Source: Anseongella ginsenosidimutans (GTDB lineage Bacteria > Bacteroidota > Bacteroidia > Sphingobacteriales > Sphingobacteriaceae). Taken from it: 64,000 nucleotides of DNA. Location of the stretch: positions 3,658,001-3,722,000 of the forward strand of contig NZ_CP042432.1 in NCBI RefSeq assembly GCF_008033235.1. The letters are read 5' to 3'. Positions 20,431-29,822 of this stretch are shown here, in pieces (the stretch's first letter is position 1; each line of letters starts with the position of its first letter). Made by a program: the position numbers and the translations under genes. The notes under the pieces were generated by a model, which made no database searches, had not been told where the DNA came from, and saw only the letters and a list, made by a program, of their open reading frames with translations.

Positions 20431-20796
20431 ATGATTGATTTCCAATTAGATCCTAAAACCGGCACCCCTTTTTACCGGCAAATCATCGATCAGATCAGAT
20501 TTGGTATTGCTGCCGGAAAGTTGAAAGCCGGAGAGCAGTTGCCAACCGTCCGGTCCCTGGCGGTGGATCTGAAAATCAACCTGAATACCGTGGCGAAAGC
20601 CTACAGGGAGCTGGAAATTCAACGTGTTTTAGAAACCCAGCAAGGATCCGGGACATTCATTAGCGAAATAAGGATCCAGCTTTCAGATAAAGAGAAGGGC
20701 GACAAATTAAAGGAGATCTGCAATGAATTCACATCCATCGCCTTCAGCTATGGATTTACAATAGATGATATTATTGACCAACTTAAAAATCCATAA
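20431..20796 (+). CDS. GntR-family regulator, YtrA type
   Basis: 121 aa: a winged helix in residues 10-75 (PFYRQIIDQI, AGEQLPTVRSLAVDLKINLNTVAKAYRELE) and a short helical tail without a large effector domain, as in the YtrA subfamily. It is the first gene of an operon with a slipin and a membrane protein. A palindrome covers its own promoter. Confidence 0.9.
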   Translation: MIDFQLDPKTGTPFYRQIIDQIRFGIAAGKLKAGEQLPTVRSLAVDLKINLNTVAKAYRELEIQRVLETQQGSGTFISEIRIQLSDKEKGDKLKEICNEFTSIAFSYGFTIDDIIDQLKNP

Positions 20797-20797
20797 A

Positions 20798-21733
20798 ATG
20801 AAAACATACAAAAGTGTAAAAAAAGGCTTCAATCCCATTTCGACAACGGTACTTATTGTGTTATTAGGCATTTCAGCCGGGTTATACTATTTAGCGTTTA
20901 TAAATGTCACCCTGCTGGTTACCTTTTTAATAATCTCCTTTTTTGTTGCCTTTTCCATACAAATAGCCGATCAATGGGAAAAAGCGGTCGTCTTAAGAAT
21001 GGGCAAATACACGGGCCTTCGCGGGCCGGGAATATTCTTTATCATTCCTATTATTGATAAGATCGATAATTACATTGACCAGCGGGTCCGGGTTACCGAC
21101 TTTGTAGCGGAACAAACACTGACTAAAGATACTGTTCCTGTAAATGTGGATGCAGTAGTGTACTGGACCGTTTGGGATGTTCAAAAAGCGGCCCTGGAAG
21201 TGCAGGAATACGAAACAGCCGTTTCCTATATTGCCCAGACAGGGCTGAGGGATGTAATAGGAAAACACGAACTGGCCGACCTGCTGCAGGAAAGGGATAA
21301 GGTGGCGGAAGTCCTTCAAAAAATGCTGGACGACAATACCAGCCCCTGGGGCATTACTTGTCAGAACGTGGGAATAAAAGACATTGTCATTCCACAAACA
21401 CTGGCCGACGCAATGAGCAAGGAAGCCCAGGCGGAACGGGAACGCCGCGCAAGGGTCATCCTCGGGACCGCCGAAACCGAGATCGCCGAAAAATTCGCGA
21501 AAGCCAGCGAACAGTACCGGGACAATCCCGTGGCACTGCATCTGAGAGGCATGAATATGTTATTTGAAGGCTTGAAAGAAAAAGGATCGATGGTCATTGT
21601 CCCAAGTTCCGCCCTGGATTCCATGAACCTGGGCGCGATGGGCGGTTTGGCTTCCTTATCCAAAACAAACGAGCCGAAACACGAACCGACGCCGGCGGCC
21701 AAACCGGATAAGACCGATAAGCCGGCTTTATGA
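20798..21733 (+). CDS. Slipin / SPFH (stomatin-like) membrane protein
   Basis: About 311 aa from the ATG at 20798, two bases after the GntR stop; the longer frame from 20765 is not needed. An N-terminal hairpin of two hydrophobic stretches is followed by an SPFH domain (EKAVVLRMGKYTGLRGPG, then VDAVVYWTVWD) and a coiled coil with AQAERERRARVI. Such proteins scaffold membrane microdomains. In Bacteroidota and Firmicutes they are often linked with GntR/YtrA and stress to the envelope. Confidence 0.9.
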   Translation: MKTYKSVKKGFNPISTTVLIVLLGISAGLYYLAFINVTLLVTFLIISFFVAFSIQIADQWEKAVVLRMGKYTGLRGPGIFFIIPIIDKIDNYIDQRVRVTDFVAEQTLTKDTVPVNVDAVVYWTVWDVQKAALEVQEYETAVSYIAQTGLRDVIGKHELADLLQERDKVAEVLQKMLDDNTSPWGITCQNVGIKDIVIPQTLADAMSKEAQAERERRARVILGTAETEIAEKFAKASEQYRDNPVALHLRGMNMLFEGLKEKGSMVIVPSSALDSMNLGAMGGLASLSKTNEPKHEPTPAAKPDKTDKPAL

Positions 21734-22278
21734 TACCACTAAGCACGACGAACTATTACCTCGAACGGGTTTCCGAAGATTTCTTTTGGAAGGAATTAAA
21801 CAAAATAACTGCCGGACAGTCACTAAATCCACAATTCGGGTACAACAGGTCCTTATATAAGAAATCTGACAGAACTTTTGTGGGAAGAAAAGCCGGCAAC
21901 CAATTTTCGATCTTTTTATATGGAGCTTTAAACCGCTTCTTTCGCTCGGCAATCCTATGTAAAGGTATCGTTTCAGCTCAGGGCCGCGGAATAATGATTC
22001 GTTGCAGCTTTGAATATCCGCTTTGGAGCTTCCTCTCATTCCTGATCCTGGCTTTGAGTGTTTATATAGGGTTGGATATTATTCCATTTGTTAAAGAGCC
22101 GCTGACTATCAATAAACCGCTGGCCGGGGTCATCGGAATAGCATTATACTGTTTAGTCGTTGTCTATAACCTTTCAAGAATTAAGCGTGAATTGACCAGG
22201 CAACTGGAATTGATGGAGGAAAAGGTCATGAGAAACAAAAACGCCGAGGCACTGACCGCTGGCTCTGTCAGCACCTGA
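21730..22278 (+). CDS. Uncharacterised membrane protein in the GntR-slipin operon
   Basis: 182 aa. The ATG overlaps the slipin stop (ATGA). Two hydrophobic segments (near residues 97-115 and 127-147) are followed by a charged helix. No family was recognised. The coupling suggests it works with the slipin. Confidence 0.7.
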   Translation: MIPLSTTNYYLERVSEDFFWKELNKITAGQSLNPQFGYNRSLYKKSDRTFVGRKAGNQFSIFLYGALNRFFRSAILCKGIVSAQGRGIMIRCSFEYPLWSFLSFLILALSVYIGLDIIPFVKEPLTINKPLAGVIGIALYCLVVVYNLSRIKRELTRQLELMEEKVMRNKNAEALTAGSVST

Positions 22279-22309
22279 TCGGGAAAGGGATTTTCGTCAC
22301 TTCTTAGTG

Positions 22310-22654
22310 TTAGCAGCCAATCACCCTCAATAACAAGCCGCCCGCCAGGACCGAAAGAGAAATCAGAAAAGAGTAGGCTCCGTATTTCCTTCTTTTATCC
22401 CAACGTTTAAAAAGCAATGTTGCGAGACAAAAAACTAAGGATGCAAAATAAACAACAGCGATCAGACTATTTATGATGTCTAAAACCTGATGGATTGTTG
22501 GTCCGTCAATACATGCATAGGCCTCTGCTTTGTAAAATCCCCTCCTAACGCTGTTTCTAATTGCAGCAATCCCTCCGTAGGGAGCAAGAAAAAAGAACAG
22601 TAACTGCAGCAAGCTGGCGAAGACGGCAAAATTATAAAAGTACTTACCGAGCAT
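22310..22654 (-). CDS. Small membrane protein of unknown function
   Basis: 114 aa with three hydrophobic segments (near 7-25, 59-80 and 92-112). No recognised family. It faces convergently the slipin operon. It could be a real but unstudied gene; codon pattern and membrane topology support that. Confidence 0.5.
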   Translation of the reverse strand: MLGKYFYNFAVFASLLQLLFFFLAPYGGIAAIRNSVRRGFYKAEAYACIDGPTIHQVLDIINSLIAVVYFASLVFCLATLLFKRWDKRRKYGAYSFLISLSVLAGGLLLRVIGC

Positions 22655-22716
22655 TCTTTCTCAATTTTTCACTACCAGGATCAGCTTTTCCGATTCATAT
22701 ATGCTTTGGGGGGAAA

Positions 22717-23292
22717 TCACCTGTTCATCCAATGGGATATTATTACCATACCGTTCCACCAGCTTTTAGCCACGACCGGGTCGGTCAGGTCAAAGCTCCG
22801 TAACGGCTGTAGTTCGCCTATTTCAATTCCTGCAGCCTGTTTGTAAATTTTCCATACCAACTCTGAACAGTAGATCCTTTCATCCGACCATTCGAAATAC
22901 ACGTCATAATTTTTCCCTGAAAACTCCTCTCCCACAGCTTGCATTCTTTTCAACACCGGTTTTGTCAGGACTCTATCAGCATCTTTCAACCGCTTTACAA
23001 CATAGTGCTTTTTTTCACCCCGGTTAATCCATTCTCTCAACGGTGTAAGTTTTACCGGCTGAACGGCTTCATGTACAAAATACTCACTATCCCGGAAATA
23101 AATAATTCCCATATGGCTGTACTTTGAACCCGTTGCCAACTGGATGGCTTTGCTCTGAGAAGACGTCGAAGTTTGAAAAATTATGTCGCCATTTTTCAAA
23201 CCTTCATCCATTCCCGTGGCGACAACACAGCCATTTAAAAATAGGGCACTCAGTACAAGGGCTTTAAAAGCGTGTTTTATCATTGACGACAT
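22717..23292 (-). CDS. YiiX/YebB-type permuted papain-like amidase, probable lipoprotein
   Basis: About 190 aa, with a probable start at the third Met codon region (23292 or 23283). A signal with FLNGC suggests lipidation. The family order of catalytic residues is visible: His in KYSHMGI (near residue 60), then Cys in YCSELVWK (near residue 142). GDIIFQTS at the domain start is typical. YiiX-like enzymes are circularly permuted NlpC/P60 relatives acting on cell-wall or lipid amides. Confidence 0.85.
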   Translation of the reverse strand: MSSMIKHAFKALVLSALFLNGCVVATGMDEGLKNGDIIFQTSTSSQSKAIQLATGSKYSHMGIIYFRDSEYFVHEAVQPVKLTPLREWINRGEKKHYVVKRLKDADRVLTKPVLKRMQAVGEEFSGKNYDVYFEWSDERIYCSELVWKIYKQAAGIEIGELQPLRSFDLTDPVVAKSWWNGMVIISHWMNR

Positions 23293-23400
23293 GGTTCCCT
23301 GCTAATCTAAACATTTCCGGCCTGAAAAACATTGCCATTTATTAATGAGACAATGCGGTCTTAAAGGCCGGCATCGCGAATAACAAGAACTTTAAACGCC

Positions 23401-23790
23401 CTACATATAAAACACATTGAACTTATGGCCATCCGGGTCAGTAAAAACAAATCCATAATACCCTTCGCCAAACGCTTCCGGTTTTGAAACAACTTTTCCG
23501 CCGGCTTCTTTTACCTCTTTGGCCCAAGTGTCCACCTGATCCTTCGTCTCAGCAGAAAGCGTAAAAACAACCTCGTTTGCCTGATGTGAATCGGATATTT
23601 CACTATTAAGGTTGGCTTTTAGTACATCCCGTAAAAAGAAGTGCATGACGAAATTGTTTTTACCGAAAAGGAAGCTCGTCAGCTCTCCATTGGGTTCGCA
23701 GTTGGCTTTAAATCCCAGGGCAGTATAAAATTTAGTGGTCCGCTCCAGATCGCTTACTCCTAAATTTGCCCAAATCATTTGTGGTGTCAT
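23401..23790 (-). CDS. VOC-superfamily protein
   Basis: 129 aa; MIWANLGVSDLERTTKFYTALGF at the start and a C-terminal FTDPDGHKFNVFY, the usual second half with its metal-ligand strand. A good promoter lies just upstream (23816-23845). The gene appears monocistronic. Confidence 0.9.
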   Translation of the reverse strand: MTPQMIWANLGVSDLERTTKFYTALGFKANCEPNGELTSFLFGKNNFVMHFFLRDVLKANLNSEISDSHQANEVVFTLSAETKDQVDTWAKEVKEAGGKVVSKPEAFGEGYYGFVFTDPDGHKFNVFYM

Positions 23791-23815
23791 AATGTAAAAG
23801 ATTAAGTATTTATTA

Positions 23816-23845
23816 CAAAAGTACTTTGATTATATTGATCCCAAA
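23816..23845 (-). promoter_or_regulatory. Bacteroidota promoter of the VOC gene
   Basis: On the minus strand, TACTTTTG (23823-23816) fits TAnnTTTG and is preceded by TTTG (23845-23842) at 18 bases, the usual -33/-7 spacing. Confidence 0.6.
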
Positions 23846-23952
23846 CCGGTAAAAACGACAATTCAAGGGGGCGATTGCGGCAACTTATGCTTTTTTGCCA
23901 TTTTCCGGAAACATATGTAGATTTGTTATCCCGGTTCGGACAAGCCAGTGCC

Positions 23953-25575
23953 ATGCGAAGATCACTTCCGATTATCTTAATACTTTCCTGCGTGATGGCT
24001 GCCGGCTATTACCTGGTTTCCAGTAATCACTTTTCTTCCGAAACCGATGAAAAAGAAGCGCCTTCTGCTGTACGTTTGAGTGGGAAGCATTCATTTGAGA
24101 AGGACATAGACGATTATGCCCGGCTTCTGCGGCTTCCGTCTTTAGCGATTGGAGTGGCCCGTGGAGACAGCCTCGTTTTTTTCAAGGGGGCCGGCACGCC
24201 TAATTCCCTGTGCAAAGAATCTCTTACGCCAGATCATATTTTTCCTATAGCGTCGATTACCAAATCGTTTACGGCCGTTGCACTCAAACAAATGGAAGGA
24301 GAAGGAAAATTATCCTTAAAGGATCCTGTTTCCATGTATCCCAACGAATATTTCACCGAGGAACGTTGGGATCCGCAAACCACACTCGCCCAGATTATCA
24401 GCCATACGTCCGAAAGCGATCCACCGGGGACGCAGTTCGTTTATAATGGCGGTAAGTTCAACATCGTTTTCAATGTGTTTTCCGCCCTCAGTAAAACGCG
24501 GGTTCCGGGCGACCTGACTCGGCCTTTCACCGATGAAATACAAAGCCGGATACTGACGCCGCTAAAGATGGATCATACCCTGCTGCGGTTTGCCGGAAAG
24601 GAACACGGGCATTTGAAAAAATGGGTAGCACAGACCTACCGGCTGGATGATTCCGCCGGTAAATTCGTGCCCGCCGAGGTTGAACCGGACAACCTGCAAA
24701 GCGGGCCGGGTTATGGAATGATGAGTTCAGTAAATGACCTGGTGACCTATTCATCAGCGCTTAGTCAGCATCACTTATTGACCGCTGCGCAATACGAACA
24801 AATCACACTGCCCTTTTACCCGGGGAGCCCTTACGGAATGGGGTGGTTCACCAGCGAGTTCGAAGGCACGAAGATCCACTGGGTCTACGGGTATGGTGAT
24901 AACGATGCCTCGCTCCTGCTGCGGGTGCCCGCATACGACCTTACACTGATCATGCTTGCGCCCTGCGCCCTTCCTTCGGCTTCTATCCGACTCGGATACG
25001 GGAACCCTTTTAACTCCTTGCTGGTTTGTTCTTTCTTCAAAAATTTTGTCCAGGCAACATCAACCGGCTCCAGGCTTCATATTGAAGAGAAGTTCGCAAA
25101 AGCCGCGACTTTATCGTTTTTACCCGCTTCATTCCATCCTGATGCATCAGCGGCTGACAGCCTCCTGCGCAGGCTGATGGGCGATTTTCCATCCGACACC
25201 ATCTGGCAAACGCCGGCAGCCTTTGAAGTGGTAGCTTCATCGGAAGACCGCGACATTTTGAAATTCGGATTAAAGATGGCGGAGAAATATTTGCGGCAGG
25301 ACAAGCTTCACCCGGTAATTGCATGGTACGCGGGGCTTATCTGTCAGAAAAACGGGGAACAGGAAAAAGCCATAGCCTGTTTCGAACCGCTTGGCTGGGG
25401 TGATCAATACCGGGAGCAGCCCTATAAATTCAATGCCATGATGGAACTCGCCAAACGCCACATGTATCTCGCCCCCCGTCATGCCCGGGAAATCCTTAAA
25501 GACCTGATGCGCTTCAAAGAATACATCAACGTCAATGACCAGCAGTACCGGGATGCTGAAGAAATGCTCAAATGA
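23953..25575 (+). CDS. Beta-lactamase-fold serine hydrolase with C-terminal helical extension
   Basis: 540 aa from the ATG at 23953, where a signal or membrane anchor (RRSLPIILILSCVMAAGYYLV) begins; the frame is open to 23875 but a TTG start there is less likely. Motif 1 is SITK. The Y-x-N motif is present as YNG. The third motif is degenerate. Residues after about 400 form helical repeats of TPR type (CFEPLGW, YKFNAMMELAKRH). Likely a periplasmic esterase-like protein. Confidence 0.82.
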   Translation: MRRSLPIILILSCVMAAGYYLVSSNHFSSETDEKEAPSAVRLSGKHSFEKDIDDYARLLRLPSLAIGVARGDSLVFFKGAGTPNSLCKESLTPDHIFPIASITKSFTAVALKQMEGEGKLSLKDPVSMYPNEYFTEERWDPQTTLAQIISHTSESDPPGTQFVYNGGKFNIVFNVFSALSKTRVPGDLTRPFTDEIQSRILTPLKMDHTLLRFAGKEHGHLKKWVAQTYRLDDSAGKFVPAEVEPDNLQSGPGYGMMSSVNDLVTYSSALSQHHLLTAAQYEQITLPFYPGSPYGMGWFTSEFEGTKIHWVYGYGDNDASLLLRVPAYDLTLIMLAPCALPSASIRLGYGNPFNSLLVCSFFKNFVQATSTGSRLHIEEKFAKAATLSFLPASFHPDASAADSLLRRLMGDFPSDTIWQTPAAFEVVASSEDRDILKFGLKMAEKYLRQDKLHPVIAWYAGLICQKNGEQEKAIACFEPLGWGDQYREQPYKFNAMMELAKRHMYLAPRHAREILKDLMRFKEYINVNDQQYRDAEEMLK

Positions 25576-25732
25576 CCAGGTTTAGAAAATGAATGTATAC
25601 GGGATGCCCGCCTATAGCCAAAATAAAACTATTTTAGTATTATCGCATCGTAATTTTAAGGTTTAAGAAATACGGGTTGGTGCCTGCTATGTGGGACGTA
25701 CCTGCCACCGATTCCAGGCGAGGGTTTTAAAG

Positions 25733-26719
25733 ATGAAATTCACTATTTTCTGTTCTCTTATTATTATCAGCGCGATGCAGCTGACAGCGCAACGCAAGCA
25801 AGAAATATTCTTTGCAGACCCGACGATATATGTAAATGGCGATAAATACTATCTTACCGGGACGAAAGGAACCCGGGAAGGGCCTGCCGGGTTTGCCGTT
25901 TTGGAATCCAAAGATCTGAAAACCTGGGCTCCGCCTGCCGCGGCAGACGATTCAGTGTACATGATCCTGACCAGGGGAGATCAAACCTATGGTACCCGGG
26001 GTTTCTGGGCGCCGCAGATTTTCCAGGCAAATGACACGTATTACCTGACTTATACAGCCGATGAGCATACGGTTCTGGCCAGCTCGGCATCGGTACTCGG
26101 GCCATACCGGCAGGACGAAGTGGCTCCTATCGACATTACAGAGAAAAACATCGACTCATTCGTTTTCAAAGATGACGATGGAAAGTATTACCTCTATCAT
26201 GTCCGGTTTAACGAAGGTAATTATCTGTGGGTTGCCGAGTTCGACCTAAAAAAAGGAAAAATTAAGCCTGAAACATTGAAAAAATGCTTTGATCAAACGG
26301 AACCATGGGAAGCCACGCCTGCATACAAGTCGGTACCCATCATGGAAGGGCCAACTGTCATCAGGTTAAAGGACAAGTACTACTTATTTTATTCAGCCAA
26401 CCACTTCGAAAACATAGATTATTCCGTAGGCTACGCGGTTTCCGATTCTCCTTTCGGCCCCTGGATAAAGCAAAAAGACAGTCCCATTCTTCATCGTTCC
26501 ATTGTTGGTGAAAATGGCTCCGGACACGGCGATTTCTTTGAAGGACTGGATGGTGAATTGTATTATGTGTATCATGTTCATTTTAACGAACAGCGCGTTG
26601 GGCCAAGAAGAACGCGAATAGTACCCGTAACAAAACAATGGGATTCAAACACCGGCCTCTATAAATTCAGGGTAAAACCCAATAAGGTTATTATACCTAC
26701 CAGGGCTACATTGCGTTAA
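25733..26719 (+). CDS. Glycoside hydrolase family 43
   Basis: 328 aa from the ATG at 25733, which starts a signal peptide (KFTIFCSLIIISAMQLTAQ). The five-bladed propeller is indicated by FFADPTIYVNGDKYYLTG (catalytic base Asp), a middle Asp region (IDSFVFKDDDGKYYLYH) and IMEGPTVIRLKDKYYLFYS (catalytic acid Glu). GH43 enzymes cut arabinan or xylan side chains. The last 211 bp are duplicated at 28765-28975 by the neighbouring IS insertion. This copy is intact. Confidence 0.92.
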   Translation: MKFTIFCSLIIISAMQLTAQRKQEIFFADPTIYVNGDKYYLTGTKGTREGPAGFAVLESKDLKTWAPPAAADDSVYMILTRGDQTYGTRGFWAPQIFQANDTYYLTYTADEHTVLASSASVLGPYRQDEVAPIDITEKNIDSFVFKDDDGKYYLYHVRFNEGNYLWVAEFDLKKGKIKPETLKKCFDQTEPWEATPAYKSVPIMEGPTVIRLKDKYYLFYSANHFENIDYSVGYAVSDSPFGPWIKQKDSPILHRSIVGENGSGHGDFFEGLDGELYYVYHVHFNEQRVGPRRTRIVPVTKQWDSNTGLYKFRVKPNKVIIPTRATLR

Positions 26720-26926
26720 TTATTACCTTACCGCCTGTTTTTTCAGTTGTGAAATCCTCTTTACCAGCGTTTGTTTTTCGGCTTTGGACTTCGTTAGCTG
26801 AATAGCTTGTTGGTAGTATGCTACTGCTTTCGCAATATCCGTTTCTGAATATAAATAAGCTAACAATTGGTAATAGTAATTATTGGTTAGCAGTTTCAGT
26901 TTTTCGGCTTCGAATATGGCCTTTTT
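26509..26926. repeat. 418-bp direct repeat, left copy (IS1634-type target duplication)
   Basis: Identical in position and length to 28765-29182. It covers the last 211 bp of the GH43 gene and the last 204 bp of the convergent sigma-factor gene. Both copies abut the IS ends exactly. Confidence 0.92.
26723..26926 (-). pseudogene. Duplicated 3' fragment of the ECF sigma-factor gene
   Basis: The last 67 codons of the sigma factor (TPR-like helices up to KKQAVR) lie inside the left 418-bp repeat. It has no 5' part and is a by-product of the IS insertion. The working 3' end is the copy at 28979. Confidence 0.85.
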
Positions 26927-28764
26927 CTTGAGTTTGACACGCACTTTCAAAAAAACACTATAAATCGGCCAATGACAGACGTATTGGGGGTTTGTCGGAA
27001 AAAAGTGTAGAGAGCCGATGTCAGCGGAGGCCCTTTACAATCAATTGCAGGGTGCTTATTTTTGTGTAATGGCTTTTTTGAAAGTAGAGCGCAAACCATC
27101 GGGCACCTATTTACGCATTCTGGAAAGCTACCGGAATGCCGAAGGCAAGCCGACCAGCCGGGTGCTGTATTCGTTGGGGAAAGCCGAAGATTATACCCCG
27201 GGGCAGCTTCGCAGAATGGGTATTCAGCTTTACGAACTGGGCGGAGGTGAAGTGAAAGCGCTTTTAACCGGTCAGATCGAAGAGCTTGCCCGTTACAATT
27301 ACGGATTTGCCCAGGTTTATAAGCGGGTGTTTTCCCACTACGGGCTGGATATTCTTTTACGGCGGATCGCCCGCAAACAAAAGCTGGAGTTCGACCTGAG
27401 GAATGCCGTGCTATTGATGCTGCTGGAGCGGCTGCAGGAACCCTCGAGCAAACGAAGCAACTGGTTGAACCAGCAGGAGTACGCCGGGGTTGATCCGGTA
27501 TCGCTGCATCATTTGTACAGGGCGCTGGATCGCCTGGCCGAGAACGAGCGTTTGATCCAGGAGCGGATCTTTCAGACCGGACGGGACATGTTCAGCCAGC
27601 GGCTGGACGTTGTATTTTACGACGTGACCACGCTTTATTTTGAGAGCGAGGTCGAGCAGGAAGGAGCGCTGCGTCAAAAGGGGTTCAGCAAGGACGGAAA
27701 AATAGGCCGCACACAAATCCTGTTCTGCCTGATGATCGATAAAGAGAAGAACCCGATCGGTTATCGCATCTTTAAGGGAGACACCTTCGAAGGGCACACC
27801 TTCGGGCAAGCGCTTTGCGATCTGAAAGCGCATTATCAGATCGACAAGGTCATCGTGGTGGCCGACCGGGGCATGCTCTCGAGAAAGAATATTGACCTGA
27901 CCACCGAGAACGGCTTTGAGTTCATCGTGGGAGAACGGTTAAAAGCACTTCCCCGCAGCGTGCAATCAGCCTTGCTCGATCATTCGGCCTTTCAGCACGA
28001 ATGGGTGTACTCCGATCACACCGGCGAGGAAATCAAACTCCGGTATAAGATGATCTCTCATGAGGGTCGAAAAATTATCGCCACCTGGTCGGCCAAGCGG
28101 GCCGCAAAAGACAAATCCGATCGGGAAGAACGGCTCCAGACTGCCCAAAAACTGCTGCAACATCCTTCGCTGATCGACAAAAAAGCAGGACGTTTCTTTC
28201 TGCAGAAGCAGGGCGGCGGGTCCTACGCGCTGGATCAGGAGAAAATCGCCCGATCAGAAAGATACGACGGGCTGCTGGCCATCAGCACCAACAATACCAC
28301 CCTGAGCGTCCCGGCCGTGTTGGAACAATACAAACAGCTTTACAAAATCGAACATTCGTTCCGGACCTTTAAAAGCCACCTGGAAACCCGTCCGATGTTC
28401 CACTGGACCGACAAACGGATCCAGGGACATATCTGTCTTTGCTACATCGCCTTTACCCTGCAGAATTATGTTCTGCAGAAAATCAACCAATCCCAGGTGA
28501 AGCTCACCGAAAACGAGCTGCGCAAAACCCTGGAAAGAATGCAAGTGAGTTTGCTGCAACACAATCAGGAGCAAGTCTGCATTCGTTCCAAGCCCCAGGG
28601 GAAAGAAGCCGTTCTGCAGCAAAAACTGGGATTGAAACAACTCCCGCCCATTCTTCCCCAAACGCAGCTAGCTAATTACCTATAAATCCTCATTTGTAGA
28701 GAGCCAATCAGAGAACCCACTACTGAGTATCAGTTAGTTAAGTCCCAATCGTGTCAAACTCAAG
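26927..28764 (+). mobile_element. IS1634-type insertion sequence, copy A, 1838 bp
   Basis: The ends are inverted repeats beginning CTTGAGTTTGACACG on both sides. One transposase gene is read left to right. Copy B at 40073-41910 has the same length, in the opposite orientation, with an apparently identical protein. The flanking direct repeats are 418 bp. Long, variable target duplications are a known peculiarity of IS1634 and IS1549. Confidence 0.92.
27069..28685 (+). CDS. IS1634-family DDE transposase (IS4 group)
   Basis: About 538 aa from the ATG at 27069 (AFLKVERKPSGTYLRI, the family start); the frame is open from 27018. DDE-type motifs: DVTTLYF (first Asp), VVADRGMLS (second Asp) and YKIEHSFRTFKSHLETRP (Y-2-R-3-E-6-K type, with the Glu). 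Complete, without frameshift, so probably active. Confidence 0.93.
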   Translation: MAFLKVERKPSGTYLRILESYRNAEGKPTSRVLYSLGKAEDYTPGQLRRMGIQLYELGGGEVKALLTGQIEELARYNYGFAQVYKRVFSHYGLDILLRRIARKQKLEFDLRNAVLLMLLERLQEPSSKRSNWLNQQEYAGVDPVSLHHLYRALDRLAENERLIQERIFQTGRDMFSQRLDVVFYDVTTLYFESEVEQEGALRQKGFSKDGKIGRTQILFCLMIDKEKNPIGYRIFKGDTFEGHTFGQALCDLKAHYQIDKVIVVADRGMLSRKNIDLTTENGFEFIVGERLKALPRSVQSALLDHSAFQHEWVYSDHTGEEIKLRYKMISHEGRKIIATWSAKRAAKDKSDREERLQTAQKLLQHPSLIDKKAGRFFLQKQGGGSYALDQEKIARSERYDGLLAISTNNTTLSVPAVLEQYKQLYKIEHSFRTFKSHLETRPMFHWTDKRIQGHICLCYIAFTLQNYVLQKINQSQVKLTENELRKTLERMQVSLLQHNQEQVCIRSKPQGKEAVLQQKLGLKQLPPILPQTQLANYL

Positions 28765-28975
28765 TGAAAATGGCTCCGGACACGGCGATTTCTTTGAAGG
28801 ACTGGATGGTGAATTGTATTATGTGTATCATGTTCATTTTAACGAACAGCGCGTTGGGCCAAGAAGAACGCGAATAGTACCCGTAACAAAACAATGGGAT
28901 TCAAACACCGGCCTCTATAAATTCAGGGTAAAACCCAATAAGGTTATTATACCTACCAGGGCTACATTGCGTTAA
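28765..28975 (+). pseudogene. Duplicated 3' fragment of the GH43 gene
   Basis: The final 70 codons of GH43, identical to the end of the full gene at 25733-26719. No start and no catalytic residues. Created by the IS target duplication. Confidence 0.85.
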
Positions 28976-29182
28976 TTATTACCTTACCGCCTGTTTTTTC
29001 AGTTGTGAAATCCTCTTTACCAGCGTTTGTTTTTCGGCTTTGGACTTCGTTAGCTGAATAGCTTGTTGGTAGTATGCTACTGCTTTCGCAATATCCGTTT
29101 CTGAATATAAATAAGCTAACAATTGGTAATAGTAATTATTGGTTAGCAGTTTCAGTTTTTCGGCTTCGAATATGGCCTTTTT
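28765..29182. repeat. 418-bp direct repeat, right copy
   Basis: Matches 26509-26926 base for base where compared and begins at the last base of the IS. It supplies the intact 3' end of the sigma-factor gene. Confidence 0.92.
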
Positions 29183-29822
29183 ATTCCCATAAACCTTGGA
29201 AAAAGCAAACATTCTGTTCAATGCGGTGACCGGGGAATATTCGATAAGTACCAATTGATTATATAGTTGCAGAATATGCTGCCACTTACTTTCGCCCGTT
29301 GGAGCGGTGTGCCAATAAGCAATGCCAGCTTCCAAATGGTATTTTGTAACTTCGTTTCCGTTTGTAGCTTTTACCAAGTAATAATTTCCTTTGTGAATAA
29401 GTGATTTATCCCACAAACTTCTATCCTGTTCATCAAACAAAATAGTTTCGCCTTTATGGTCCGTTCTTGCTTCCAACCGCGAGCTTTGAAAACACATTAA
29501 GGCAAGTAAAGCATTTGTCTGCGGCAGGTCTGTCAACGGATTTTCAGTTAATAGTAATGTGAGTCGTACAGCCTCGGAACAAAGGTCTTTTCTAATTTGA
29601 TGATTATGTGTTTTAGAAAAATAACCTTCATTAAACAGTAAATACTATAATTCCCCCCGATGTTTAGACAGTATTTTGTAAAAATAAATAAGCTTCTTTG
29701 TTGTAGTTGTGGTGTGGGCTTGTGGTAAACTCAGTTGAGTTTTCCACAAATCCACGCCCTTTTTCTCTTTGCTTCTTTCTCTTTTTAATTTCCACCTTCT
29801 TGCTGTTGATAACCCTACCGGA

